Assembly (NCBI GenBank): GCA_028703175.1
Contig: JAQVNJ010000183.1
Span: 1-8,618, forward strand
DNA from: JAAYCB01 sp012744395
GTDB lineage: Bacteria; Planctomycetota; Planctomycetia; Pirellulales; Thermoguttaceae
DNA: 8,618 nucleotides
Reading direction: 5' to 3'
Both the position numbers and the translations under genes were made by a program. Position 1 is the stretch's first letter, and each line of letters opens with the position of its first letter. The notes beneath the pieces were generated by a model. That model had not been told where the DNA came from, ran no database searches, and worked only from the letters and a program-made list of their open reading frames with translations. Shown piece after piece: positions 1 to 6,033 of the stretch.

Positions 1-11
1 CTCCACCAATC

Positions 12-34
12 CCTGGCAGCAGAGCCAGGCTGCC
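12..34. repeat. Short inverted repeat with two alternative pairings
   Basis: CCTGGC (12-17) can pair with GCCAGG (24-29) around a 6-nt loop. Alternatively GGCAGC (15-20) can pair with GCTGCC (29-34). The two stems share bases and exclude each other. The site lies about 95 bp downstream of the DUF1080 gene's stop on the minus strand. It could be part of a terminator or of a dispersed intergenic repeat, but there is no U-tract. Nothing else is recognised in positions 1-125. Confidence 0.4.
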
Positions 35-125
35 TCTCCGGGCGCTCGATCCTCGTAAAACACGACGGGTGACGGAGCGGCGGTGAGAGACATGGGCGAC
101 AGTTGCGGCTGACGCGGGTGTTTGG

Positions 126-728
126 TCAGTTGAGCTTCTTCAGGAGGATGTTGCGGTACTGGACGACGCTCTTGGGATCGTGCTGCTGGAAGGCGATGGT
201 TCCCCGGTCGATCCGGCGGGGGATTGTCACGCCGGGCGGCTGGGTGTAATCGAGCACGAGCTTGCCGGCGACCGTGACGCGGAGATTGTCGCCCTTGACG
301 GCGATGTGCATCGTGAACCACTCGTTGTCCTTGCCGGCCGATTCATAGAGCTTGACGACGTCGTAGAGGCTACCCGTCTTGACCGGGTCGGCGTGGGTGT
401 TGTTGACCTGGACTTCATGCCCGGCGGCCGGCCATCCCTCCTCCTGGTACCTGGTGTGGAAGTAGATGCCGGAGTTGCCCCCCTCGTTGATTCTGACGTC
501 GACCTTGAGCTCGAAGTCGTCGAGCTCGTCCTGGACGTAGAAGACATGGCCGCGGCCGCCGCGGCCGGTGAGGGCCCCGTCTTCGATCGTCCACGACTTG
601 CCGCCTTCGTTGGCCTTCCAGCCGTTGAAGGTCTTGCCGTCGAAAATCGGCACGACCCCCTCATCGGCCAAGGCAAGCGGGGCAAGAGCAAGGCTGGCGA
701 CGGCGGCCAGAAGAAGTGATCGTCTCAT
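126..728 (-). CDS. Secreted DUF1080 (3-keto-disaccharide hydrolase-like) protein
   Basis: A 200-residue exported protein made of one DUF1080 domain (PF06439), a concanavalin-like beta-sandwich that is greatly expanded in Planctomycetota and Bacteroidota and named for 3-keto-glycoside hydrolysis. Residues 1-21 form a signal peptide: Arg-Arg, a Leu/Ala-rich core, and a likely cut after ALA. Family hallmarks follow: FDGKTFNGWK (29-38), NSGIYFH (85-91), GHEVQVNN (103-110), TGSLYDV (118-124), EWFTMHI (136-142) and a closing GTIAFQQHD...VQYRNI block (177-194). The domain fills the mature chain, so it is the minimal single-domain form. The start at 728 is chosen over an in-frame upstream one because AAAGGGAG lies 8 nt before it and the signal peptide begins there; the upstream extension is AT-rich promoter-like DNA. 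It is divergent from the 1015 gene. Periplasmic sugar processing is inferred from the family, and the true substrate is unknown. Confidence 0.93.
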   Translation of the reverse strand: MRRSLLLAAVASLALAPLALADEGVVPIFDGKTFNGWKANEGGKSWTIEDGALTGRGGRGHVFYVQDELDDFELKVDVRINEGGNSGIYFHTRYQEEGWPAAGHEVQVNNTHADPVKTGSLYDVVKLYESAGKDNEWFTMHIAVKGDNLRVTVAGKLVLDYTQPPGVTIPRRIDRGTIAFQQHDPKSVVQYRNILLKKLN

Positions 729-772
729 CGGCGGGGCTCCCTTTCGTGGATGCTTTGAATCAGTCGCGAACC

Positions 773-800
773 ATATTATGATTATCTCGATTGAAGACAA
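773..800 (-). promoter_or_regulatory. Candidate sigma70-type promoter for the DUF1080 gene
   Basis: Reading the minus strand, TTGTCT (800-795) is followed after 16 nt by TAATAT (778-773). The overlapping CATAAT and GATAAT are other possible -10 boxes. This AT-rich patch is conspicuous in otherwise GC-rich DNA and lies about 45 bp before the start codon at 728. The hexamers are imperfect, so this is a motif match only. Confidence 0.35.
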
Positions 801-896
801 ATGCAACGGCCGGGCGGAGAGGCTCAGGGCCTGCGCGGCGAAAAGTCCTGTTCCGAAGAAGATCTATGTGCCGTGCGCTAGCGCGGGCTTTTCAGG

Positions 897-909
897 ATCG
901 AGTCTCGAT
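897..909. promoter_or_regulatory. 13-bp odd palindrome, possible operator
   Basis: ATCGAG-T-CTCGAT is a perfect inverted repeat with one central base, the geometry of a dimeric repressor site. A second perfect palindrome, GCGCTAGCGC, lies 12 bp upstream (875-884). Both sit in the 286-bp divergent gap between the DUF1080 gene and the 1015 gene, where shared control is possible. No cognate regulator is visible, and short palindromes are not rare in GC-rich DNA. Confidence 0.25.
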
Positions 910-1014
910 GCAGCTGGTAGCCGCCAATTTCGCGCTCCACCCGGGCGAGCCGGATGGGGGCGGGATCGAGAGGACACCGCTTGATGGGCAACCGATCCGG
1001 GAGGAAGAAGGGTG

Positions 1015-2271
1015 ATGCCGATGGCCTGGAGGATCGTTCGTGCCGCGGTCGTTTTCGGTGTGGCGGGCGTGTTGGGACTGGAGACGAGAGGGGAAGAGAT
1101 GACGTACGGCACGGTGCGCGGGTTTCTCGGGGAACACACACGGGTCGTCGAGCTCTCGGGTGAGCGCGGCGCGCGGGTCGCCGTCTGCCCCGAGTGGCAG
1201 GGGCGCGTGATGACGTCGACCTGCGGCGGCGACGACGGCGTGAGCTTCGGATTCGTCAATCGCTCGTTTATCGAAGCGGGCAAGCACGATCCGCAGTTCA
1301 ACAACTACGGGGCGGAAGATCGGATGTGGCTGTCGCCGGAGGGGGGGCGGTTCAGCCTCTGGTTTGCCCCGGGCGCGGCGCAAACGCTCGCCAACTGGCA
1401 CACGCCGCCGGCGCTCAACGCGGGGCCCTACGAGGCGGCCAGCACGGCGGGGGACGCCTCCTGCCGGATGTCGCGGCGGATGCAGCTGCAAAACGCCTCG
1501 GCAGCGCGGTTCGATCTGGCGGTGACTCGCGAAGTCCGCCTGCTCGGCGGCGAAGACCTCCAGCGGCTGTTTGGGCGGGCCGCCGGGCCGATGCTCGCCG
1601 GCGGCGTGCGGCGCGTGGCCTATGAGACGGTCAACTCGATCCGGAATTGCGGCCCGGACATGCACCGCGATGACGGAATGGTCTCGATCTGGATTCTGGG
1701 CATGCTCAATGCGGGGCCGGAGACCGTGATCGTCGTGCCTTACCGGCCGGGCGAGGAGGAGTCGCTCGGTCCGGCGGTCAAGTCCGACTATTTCGGCCCG
1801 GTGCCGGCCGACCGATTGAAGATCCTGCCCGAAGCGATCCTGCTCCGCGCCGATGGCCAGTATCGGGCGAAGATCGGGACCTCGCAGCGGCGGGCGAAGA
1901 ACGTGCTCGGCTCGGTCGACTTCGCCTCCGGAACGCTGACGCTCGTCCAGTTCACGATGCCGGACGACCCGACCTGCTGCGACTACATGAACAACAGCTG
2001 GGGCCTCGACGCGCCGGCCCCGTACAGCGGCGACGTGGCCAATGCCTACAACGACGGGCCGCCGGCGCCGGGCGTGAAGGGAATGGGCGCGTTTTACGAA
2101 ATCGAGTCGCTCTCGCCGGCGGCCGCGCTTGGGTCCGGCCAGTCGCTGACGCACTGCCACCGCACGCTGCACCTCCAGGCCGATCGGGCGGTGCTCGACG
2201 AGATTGCACGGGCGGTGTTTGGGGTCGGGCTGGCGCGGATTGAAACGGAGATGTTGCCGGGCGGGCGGTGA
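1015..2271 (+). CDS. Secreted DUF6786-like beta-sandwich protein
   Basis: A 418-residue protein resembling the DUF6786 family, secreted proteins of unknown function common in Planctomycetota and Bacteroidota that look like mutarotase-type beta-sandwiches. The key block is GAEDRMWLSPEGGRFSLWF (99-117), followed by NWHTPPALN (128-136). The C-terminal region carries GDVANAYNDGPPAPG, then GAFYEIESLSPAAAL and a conserved HCHRTLHLQ stretch, all typical of the family as I recall it. Residues 4-22 (AWRIVRAAVVFGVAGVLGL) look like a signal peptide, although the cleavage site is not obvious. GGGAGGA (999-1005) is 9 nt before the ATG at 1015; GTG at 1012 and ATG at 1021 are alternatives. It is divergent from a DUF1080 gene and convergent with the 2533-3354 gene. 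Carbohydrate binding or sugar epimerase-like activity is inference from fold resemblance; no catalytic residues can be assigned. The gene call is firm, the family name less so. Confidence 0.78.
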   Translation: MPMAWRIVRAAVVFGVAGVLGLETRGEEMTYGTVRGFLGEHTRVVELSGERGARVAVCPEWQGRVMTSTCGGDDGVSFGFVNRSFIEAGKHDPQFNNYGAEDRMWLSPEGGRFSLWFAPGAAQTLANWHTPPALNAGPYEAASTAGDASCRMSRRMQLQNASAARFDLAVTREVRLLGGEDLQRLFGRAAGPMLAGGVRRVAYETVNSIRNCGPDMHRDDGMVSIWILGMLNAGPETVIVVPYRPGEEESLGPAVKSDYFGPVPADRLKILPEAILLRADGQYRAKIGTSQRRAKNVLGSVDFASGTLTLVQFTMPDDPTCCDYMNNSWGLDAPAPYSGDVANAYNDGPPAPGVKGMGAFYEIESLSPAAALGSGQSLTHCHRTLHLQADRAVLDEIARAVFGVGLARIETEMLPGGR

Positions 2272-2310
2272 GACGTGCGGCGAAGGCGTTGGCGGTCTTT
2301 GGCGGCGTTC

Positions 2311-2521
2311 AAGGGCCGCGAAGCGGCTGAAAGCGGCGATCAGTCGCCGCACTCCAAAGGGCCGCCGAGCGGCTGAAAGCGGCGATCAATCGCCGCACTC
2401 CAAAGGGCCGCGAAGCGGCTGAAAGCGGCGATCAATCGCCGCACTCCAAAGGGCCGCAGAGCGGCTGAAAGCGGCGATCAGTCGCCGCACTCCAAAGGGC
2501 CGCAGAGGGGTTGAAAGCGGG
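2311..2521. repeat. 46-bp tandem repeat, 4.6 copies, two palindromes per unit
   Basis: Four complete 46-bp units start at 2311, 2357, 2403 and 2449. A partial, degenerate fifth spans 2495-2521. Each complete unit has hairpin A, GCCGC-3 nt-GCGGC (in unit 1, 2315-2327), and hairpin B, GCGGCGA-4 nt-TCGCCGC (in unit 1, 2333-2350). Variation is confined to positions that keep the pairing. Loop A reads GAA, CGA, GAA, AGA, and the A/G difference beside stem B exchanges a T-A pair for a T-G wobble. The unit length is not a multiple of three, so the array does not encode a peptide repeat. It fills the 261-bp gap between two convergent genes, where it could stop or process transcripts from both sides. 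Similar palindromic arrays are, to my recollection, frequent between planctomycete genes. Confidence 0.95.
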
Positions 2522-2532
2522 AGAGCCTGCTT

Positions 2533-3354
2533 TTATTGGGTGGTCTGGGACACGTCGGCGGCCGGCGGCCCCTCCGAGCGGTTCGAGCTTTGGACCTCGA
2601 AGGCGAGGCTCTCGAGAAACCGTTTTGCGTTGAGGTAATCTTGGGGCGGCAGGCGTTGAATCTGCTGGCGAAGCTGCTCGATCATCTCGCCGGTCCGTTG
2701 GAGAATCGCCAGGTACTCCCGCGGGCCGAAACGATCGGCGGCGCCGAGGTTGCGGGAGACGGCCCAGCGGTCGAAGAGCTCGTCCAAGCTCTCCCTTGGT
2801 TCCTGGAACATTTCGTGCCGGAGGAGGATCGGCCAATTGATCCGCCCGGTGAGCGAATCCAACTCGCTAAGGCTGAGTTCGCGGGGCCTGGCATCGCGGG
2901 CGTAGCGTCCGACCGCCTCGATCGATGGGCGCGGATTGCGCTCGGTCTGGCGATAGTCGCGGGCTTGGCGGCGGATGTTGAAATACGCCTCGACGGAGTC
3001 CTGGGCGTTGGTGATCGCCTGGGCGCGGGCCGCCTGGAGGTTGAGCGCCGCTTCGGACGTGAGGCGATTGAATTCCCCTCCGGCTCGGAGAACGTCCGCC
3101 AGGCCCCGCCGATACGACTCGGCGGCCGTCGCGGCGTGATCGGGGTAAGGGCCGAAGTAGGGGCCGAAGTAGGGGCCGAAGTAGGGGCCGCCATAGCCGT
3201 ACCAGGGGTGGGCGATTGGGTATGATTCCGGCCCGCCGGCGCGCGCCGGTTGCATGATTGCGGTTGAGAGGGTCGCCGCACACAGGAGAATCGCGGCGGC
3301 GTGAATCCGGGCGCGAGGGATGCGAAGGGGCGACGGAGCGATGGCGGCGTACAT
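2533..3354 (-). CDS. Secreted protein of unknown function with a GPYF repeat
   Basis: A 273-residue protein I cannot assign to a named family. Residues about 15-39 form an export signal: Arg-rich start, then AAILLCAATLSTAIM and a likely cut after PARA. A low-complexity aromatic segment follows, YGGPYFGPYFGPYFGPYP (53-70), encoded by a 12-bp tandem repeat. The rest is charged and probably helical: an Ala/Arg/Gln-rich stretch (about 76-145) that could form a coiled coil, then a conserved-looking module with SLTGRINWPILLR and SLDELFDRWAV, then a helix rich in Gln and Arg. The tail is Ser/Pro-rich. The start is supported by a perfect AGGAGG (3364-3369) 9 nt upstream. It converges on the 1015 gene across the palindromic array. 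A periplasmic or envelope structural role is plausible, but no enzyme motif is seen. Confidence 0.87.
   Translation of the reverse strand: MYAAIAPSPLRIPRARIHAAAILLCAATLSTAIMQPARAGGPESYPIAHPWYGYGGPYFGPYFGPYFGPYPDHAATAAESYRRGLADVLRAGGEFNRLTSEAALNLQAARAQAITNAQDSVEAYFNIRRQARDYRQTERNPRPSIEAVGRYARDARPRELSLSELDSLTGRINWPILLRHEMFQEPRESLDELFDRWAVSRNLGAADRFGPREYLAILQRTGEMIEQLRQQIQRLPPQDYLNAKRFLESLAFEVQSSNRSEGPPAADVSQTTQ
3147..3194 (-). repeat. 12-bp in-frame tandem repeat coding GPYF
   Basis: Four near-identical 12-bp units (plus-strand AGGGGCCGAAGT) start at 3147, 3159, 3171 and 3183. The first has one changed base and the last diverges after nine bases. Each unit keeps the frame and adds one Gly-Pro-Tyr-Phe tetrapeptide to the mature N-terminus of the secreted protein. 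In-frame length change by slippage would alter repeat number without disrupting the gene. Confidence 0.93.
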
Positions 3355-3381
3355 GGTGTTGGGCCTCCTGTGCGAAGTGCG

Positions 3382-3400
3382 GATCGGGATCGGCCCGATC
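3382..3400 (-). promoter_or_regulatory. Stem-loop in the 5' leader of the 2533-3354 gene
   Basis: On the minus strand GATCGGG, a 5-nt loop (CCGAT) and CCCGATC form a 7-bp perfect hairpin. It ends 12 nt before the AGGAGG ribosome binding site. If transcription begins near 3435 the hairpin lies in the untranslated leader and could stabilise the message or modulate translation. No riboswitch consensus is recognised. Confidence 0.4.
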
Positions 3401-3438
3401 GAGGCAACCCGACCTGTCGCCGAGCCACATCCCGCCTA

Positions 3439-3453
3439 CTTATATTCTACCGC
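3439..3453 (-). promoter_or_regulatory. -10-like element for the 2533-3354 gene
   Basis: The minus strand reads GCGGTAGAATATAAG, with two overlapping -10-like hexamers, TAGAAT (3449-3444) and TATAAG (3444-3439), in an AT-rich patch. It lies 85-100 bp before the start codon. No good -35 hexamer sits at the standard distance. GCGGTAGAAT recurs exactly on the plus strand at 3769-3778, facing the rhamnosidase-like gene. Confidence 0.45.
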
Positions 3454-3768
3454 TGGGAGGGAAATTGTGGACACCCGCAGCGCGAAGACGCGCGGTCCAA
3501 ACATCGTTCCCAAGGCCATAGCGAACGGTGTGCCCTGACCCAAGGAGCACGGCGGGCACTGCTGCCGAGCACCCACACGCCAACCCGCAGACCCTCTCGC
3601 CGGGCGATGGGGGGCGGCATCCGTGACCCGCGCTGTTGGGCGAGAGGCACGTTTTCACCAAACTGCCCGCACCAGCCAGATTGCCATTTGGTTCACAGAT
3701 TCTCTGCTTGACCTTTTCCGGACCCAGCCAACGCCCGCAAAGGCGGACGTGCACCCCGCGGCGCCAGG
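3454..3768. other. Intergenic stretch without a recognisable gene
   Basis: About 315 bp between two outward-facing -10-like elements. The short open frames here have no ribosome binding site or domain-like composition. The main structure is a perfect 9-bp inverted repeat, CCTCTCGCC (3593-3601) with GGCGAGAGG (3639-3647). Possible inner pairs are GGG/CCC (3602-3604 with 3627-3629) and GATG/CATC (3606-3609 with 3618-3621). It could be part of a structured RNA on either strand. It matches no conserved core of tmRNA, RNase P RNA or SRP RNA that I can recognise. Confidence 0.4.
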
Positions 3769-3778
3769 GCGGTAGAAT
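3769..3778 (+). promoter_or_regulatory. -10-like element facing the rhamnosidase-like gene
   Basis: GCGGTAGAAT with TAGAAT at 3773-3778 repeats the 10-mer found in the opposite direction at 3453-3444. Both copies are preceded by CCAG within a few bases. If used, it gives the downstream gene a leader of nearly 200 nt that includes the nested palindromic element. No convincing -35 box is present. Confidence 0.35.
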
Positions 3779-3784
3779 GGGAGA

Positions 3785-3930
3785 CTACCCCGGGTTAGTC
3801 ATCAGCCGGCCGTTGACCTGAAGCGTAAGCGACGGCGTTCAACACGAGTTGGCCTCGCTTGCGGTTCGCATTTGCGATAGCGCGGGGCAGTCAAAAAGTC
3901 GGCGGCTGATGATCAATCCGGGCTAACCGG
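3785..3930. repeat. Nested palindromic intergenic element (REP/MITE-like)
   Basis: Outer arms: TCATCAGCCG (3799-3808) pairs perfectly with CGGCTGATGA (3903-3912), and CCCGG (3789-3793) pairs with CCGGG (3918-3922). Inner arms: GAAGCGTAAGCGACGG (3820-3835) imperfectly pairs with CCTCGCTTGCGGTTC (3853-3867), with AAGCGA/TCGCTT exact. A third small palindrome, CGCATTTGCG, lies at 3868-3877, and GGTAG/CTACC (3771-3775 with 3785-3789) borders the left end. The whole could fold into a long cruciform or hairpin about 140 nt long. It has no coding capacity and ends 50 bp before the ATG at 3981. The AAGCG-type arms resemble palindromic repeats I associate with planctomycete intergenic DNA; copy number in this genome is unknown. 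Confidence 0.7.
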
Positions 3931-3980
3931 CAGGGCGAAACCGCCAGCAGGCCAGACAACCGTAGCTTTGAGGAGCCGCC

Positions 3981-5768
3981 ATGAAATCCGCGTTCTACAT
4001 CGCGCTGGGGATGATTCTTGCTTGGGCCGCCGCGCCCGCTGCCAGCCAGGGCGACGTGCCGCCGGCCGTTCGGGCCGCCGCGGGCGACCGCGCGGAGATC
4101 GACGCCACGGTCCGCGCATTCATCACTCCCCAGGCGATCCTCTGGAAATCGGACGATAGCGGCGAAACCATCTCCGGTGCGTCCGTGCTGCTGAAGAGGG
4201 GGACACGGCAACCGGCAACCGTCCGGCGGGGGCTATGCACGCTCACGAGCCAGCCCGGCAAGCCAGCGCCGGCGATCCTGTTCGATTTCGGCATCGAGCT
4301 TCAGGGGGGGCTGCAATTGGTGCTCGGGATGTCGGACGGCAAGTCGCCGGTGCGGTTTCGTATCCGCTTGGGCGAATCGGTGAGTGAGGCGATGTCGGAG
4401 ATCGGCGGCGTGGGGGGCGCGACGAACGACCACGCGATGCGCGACCTGGTGGTCGAAGCGCCCTGGCTGGGGAGCGTGGAGGTCGGCAACAGCGGTTTCC
4501 GCTTCGCGCGGATCGACCTGGTCGACGGCGAGCGGACGGTGCTGCTGAAGGAGGTCCATGCGATCCTGGCGTACCGCGACATTCCCTACCTGGGCTGGTT
4601 CCGGTGCAGCGACGAACGGCTCAACCGGATTTGGCGGACCGGGGCCTACACAGTCCATTTGAACATGCAGCACTATCTGTGGGACGGGATCAAGCGCGAC
4701 CGGCTGGTCTGGATTGGCGACATGCACCCGGAGACAATGACGATTTGCGCGGTTTTCGGGGCCAACCCGGTTGTGCCGGCGAGTCTCGATTACGCCCGCG
4801 ACGTATTCCCGCTGCCCGGCTGGATGAACGGCATCAGCTCGTATTCGATGTGGTGGGTGCTGATTCACCACCAGTGGTACCTGCACCACGGCGATCGGGC
4901 GTATCTCGAAGAGCAGAAGGCCTACCTGGTCCCGCTGCTTGGCCAGTTGATGGCCAAGGTCAACGAGCGGAACGAAGAGCAGCTCGACGGCCGTTTCCTG
5001 GACTGGCCTTCGTCGGAGAACGAGCCGGCGATCCATGCGGGCCTGCAATCGCTGCTGGCGATGACGATGGACGCCGGGGCGGAGCTGTGCGACACGCTGG
5101 GCGAGGGGAAGACGGCCGCTGAATGCCGCGGGTCCGCCGGGCGGCTCCGCCGGCACGTGCCGGACCCGAACAATTCGAAACAGGCGGCCGCGTTGATGGC
5201 TCTTGCCGGGCTTGCGCCGGCGGCGGAAATGAACGAGACCTACCTGGCAGTGGACGGCGCGAAGCGGATGTCGACGTTCTATGGTTATTACATTCTCGAG
5301 GCGATGGCCAAGGCCGGCAATTACCAGGGCGCGATCGACTGCATTCGCCAGTATTGGGGGGGCATGCTCGACCTGGGCGCGACGACCTTCTGGGAGGATT
5401 TTGACATCGAGTGGATGGACAATGCCGGGCGGATCGACCAGTTCGTGCCGGAAGGCAAGAAGGACATTCACGCGGACTTCGGCAATTACTGCTACAAGGG
5501 GCTCCGCCACAGCCTCTGCCACGGGTGGGCCTCCGGCCCGACGGCCTGGCTGAGCGAGCACGTGCTGGGCATCGAGGTGCTCGAACCGGGCTGCAAGAGA
5601 GTCCGGATTCGGCCGCAGTTGGCCGATCTGGCCTGGGCGGAGGGCGGTCTGCCCACCCCGCGGGGCGTGGTTCGGGTCCGTCATGACAAGCGCCCGGACG
5701 GCAGCGTGGCGACGAGCTACACGGCGCCGGATGGCGTGGAGGTGCTGATCGATGGGGCGCGACGCTGA
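3981..5768 (+). CDS. Secreted GH78-like alpha-L-rhamnosidase family protein
   Basis: A 595-residue exported enzyme resembling family GH78, inverting hydrolases that release terminal alpha-L-rhamnose from glycans. Residues 1-22 are a signal peptide (cut after PAAS). A beta-sandwich module with ILFDFGIELQGGLQL (99-113) precedes the (alpha/alpha)6 barrel (about 205-550). The barrel carries WDGIKRDRLVWIGDMHPE (234-251), equivalent to the GH78 D-x3-RDE-x3-W-x-GD motif, and TTFWEDFDIEW (468-478), whose Glu472 matches the general base. SLCHGWASGPTAWLSEHVLGI and a short C-terminal beta domain complete the family pattern. At 595 residues it is much shorter than classical GH78 enzymes of 900 or more, lacking extra N-terminal domains. 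The general-acid Glu of RDE is absent: the sequence reads RDR with one residue fewer before Trp. Activity on rhamnose is therefore not assured. GAGGAG (3970-3975) lies 5 nt before the ATG. It is apparently monocistronic. Confidence 0.87.
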   Translation: MKSAFYIALGMILAWAAAPAASQGDVPPAVRAAAGDRAEIDATVRAFITPQAILWKSDDSGETISGASVLLKRGTRQPATVRRGLCTLTSQPGKPAPAILFDFGIELQGGLQLVLGMSDGKSPVRFRIRLGESVSEAMSEIGGVGGATNDHAMRDLVVEAPWLGSVEVGNSGFRFARIDLVDGERTVLLKEVHAILAYRDIPYLGWFRCSDERLNRIWRTGAYTVHLNMQHYLWDGIKRDRLVWIGDMHPETMTICAVFGANPVVPASLDYARDVFPLPGWMNGISSYSMWWVLIHHQWYLHHGDRAYLEEQKAYLVPLLGQLMAKVNERNEEQLDGRFLDWPSSENEPAIHAGLQSLLAMTMDAGAELCDTLGEGKTAAECRGSAGRLRRHVPDPNNSKQAAALMALAGLAPAAEMNETYLAVDGAKRMSTFYGYYILEAMAKAGNYQGAIDCIRQYWGGMLDLGATTFWEDFDIEWMDNAGRIDQFVPEGKKDIHADFGNYCYKGLRHSLCHGWASGPTAWLSEHVLGIEVLEPGCKRVRIRPQLADLAWAEGGLPTPRGVVRVRHDKRPDGSVATSYTAPDGVEVLIDGARR

Positions 5769-5908
5769 TTCGTACAGGAGCATGTAGGGTGGTGCGGAGC
5801 AATCCGGGGCGATTGGCGTGGGCGCGAAACGTTCGCCAAGGCGAGTGCCACTTGCACCGTCAAAACGCCAGCGCTGCGTCACCACAAGACACCGCAACGG
5901 GCCGGGAT

Positions 5909-5935
5909 CCCCGTCCTACGTGTTGTCGGACGGGG
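5909..5935 (+). terminator. GC-rich hairpin downstream of the rhamnosidase-like gene
   Basis: CCCCGTCC (5909-5916) and GGACGGGG (5928-5935) form a perfect 8-bp stem around an 11-nt loop, 140 nt after the stop codon. No U-run follows, so it is not a classical intrinsic terminator. A weaker pair, TTGGCG/CGCCAA (5813-5818 with 5834-5839), lies upstream. Both are in the 265-bp gap before the HTH-EIIA gene, in which I recognise no other gene or clear promoter. Confidence 0.3.
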
Positions 5936-6033
5936 TCGGCGGAGCGGGCCTGGACAGGTTTGTGAAAATCGGCGATCATGGCGGTCTACGGGATTTACAG
6001 CCCCGGCGCTTGGGCCCATGCAGCGGTGTTTTC

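Noticed and set aside
892..2352. 486-codon open frame on the minus strand
   Set aside because: It lies opposite the DUF6786-like gene, is rich in Arg, Pro and His with no domain, and has no ribosome binding site. This is typical of antisense frames in GC-rich DNA.
2311..2521. CRISPR array
   Set aside because: The 46-bp units abut directly with no variable spacers, and no cas gene is present.
2536..3225. 229-codon open frame on the plus strand
   Set aside because: It mirrors the secreted protein gene at 2533-3354, which has a perfect ribosome binding site and signal peptide.
3695..3726. SRP RNA-like core on the minus strand (GGGTCCGGAA followed by AAGCAG)
   Set aside because: It resembles the GGAA tetraloop region of bacterial SRP RNA, but the GTCAGG half is missing, two extra bases break the loop, and the flanks do not pair.
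3440..3754. 104-codon minus-strand frame in the large divergent gap
   Set aside because: It has no ribosome binding site, a Gly/Pro/Arg/Cys-rich composition and no domain, and it overlaps the promoter-like element of the neighbouring gene.
4233..5897. 554-codon open frame on the minus strand
   Set aside because: It is antisense to the GH78-like gene, whose protein matches a known family. The antisense product is compositionally biased and matches nothing I know.
5818..6033. N-terminal extension of the HTH-EIIA protein
   Set aside because: The frame is open back to a GTG at 5818, but the translation is not protein-like and the HTH domain begins right after the ATG at 6034.
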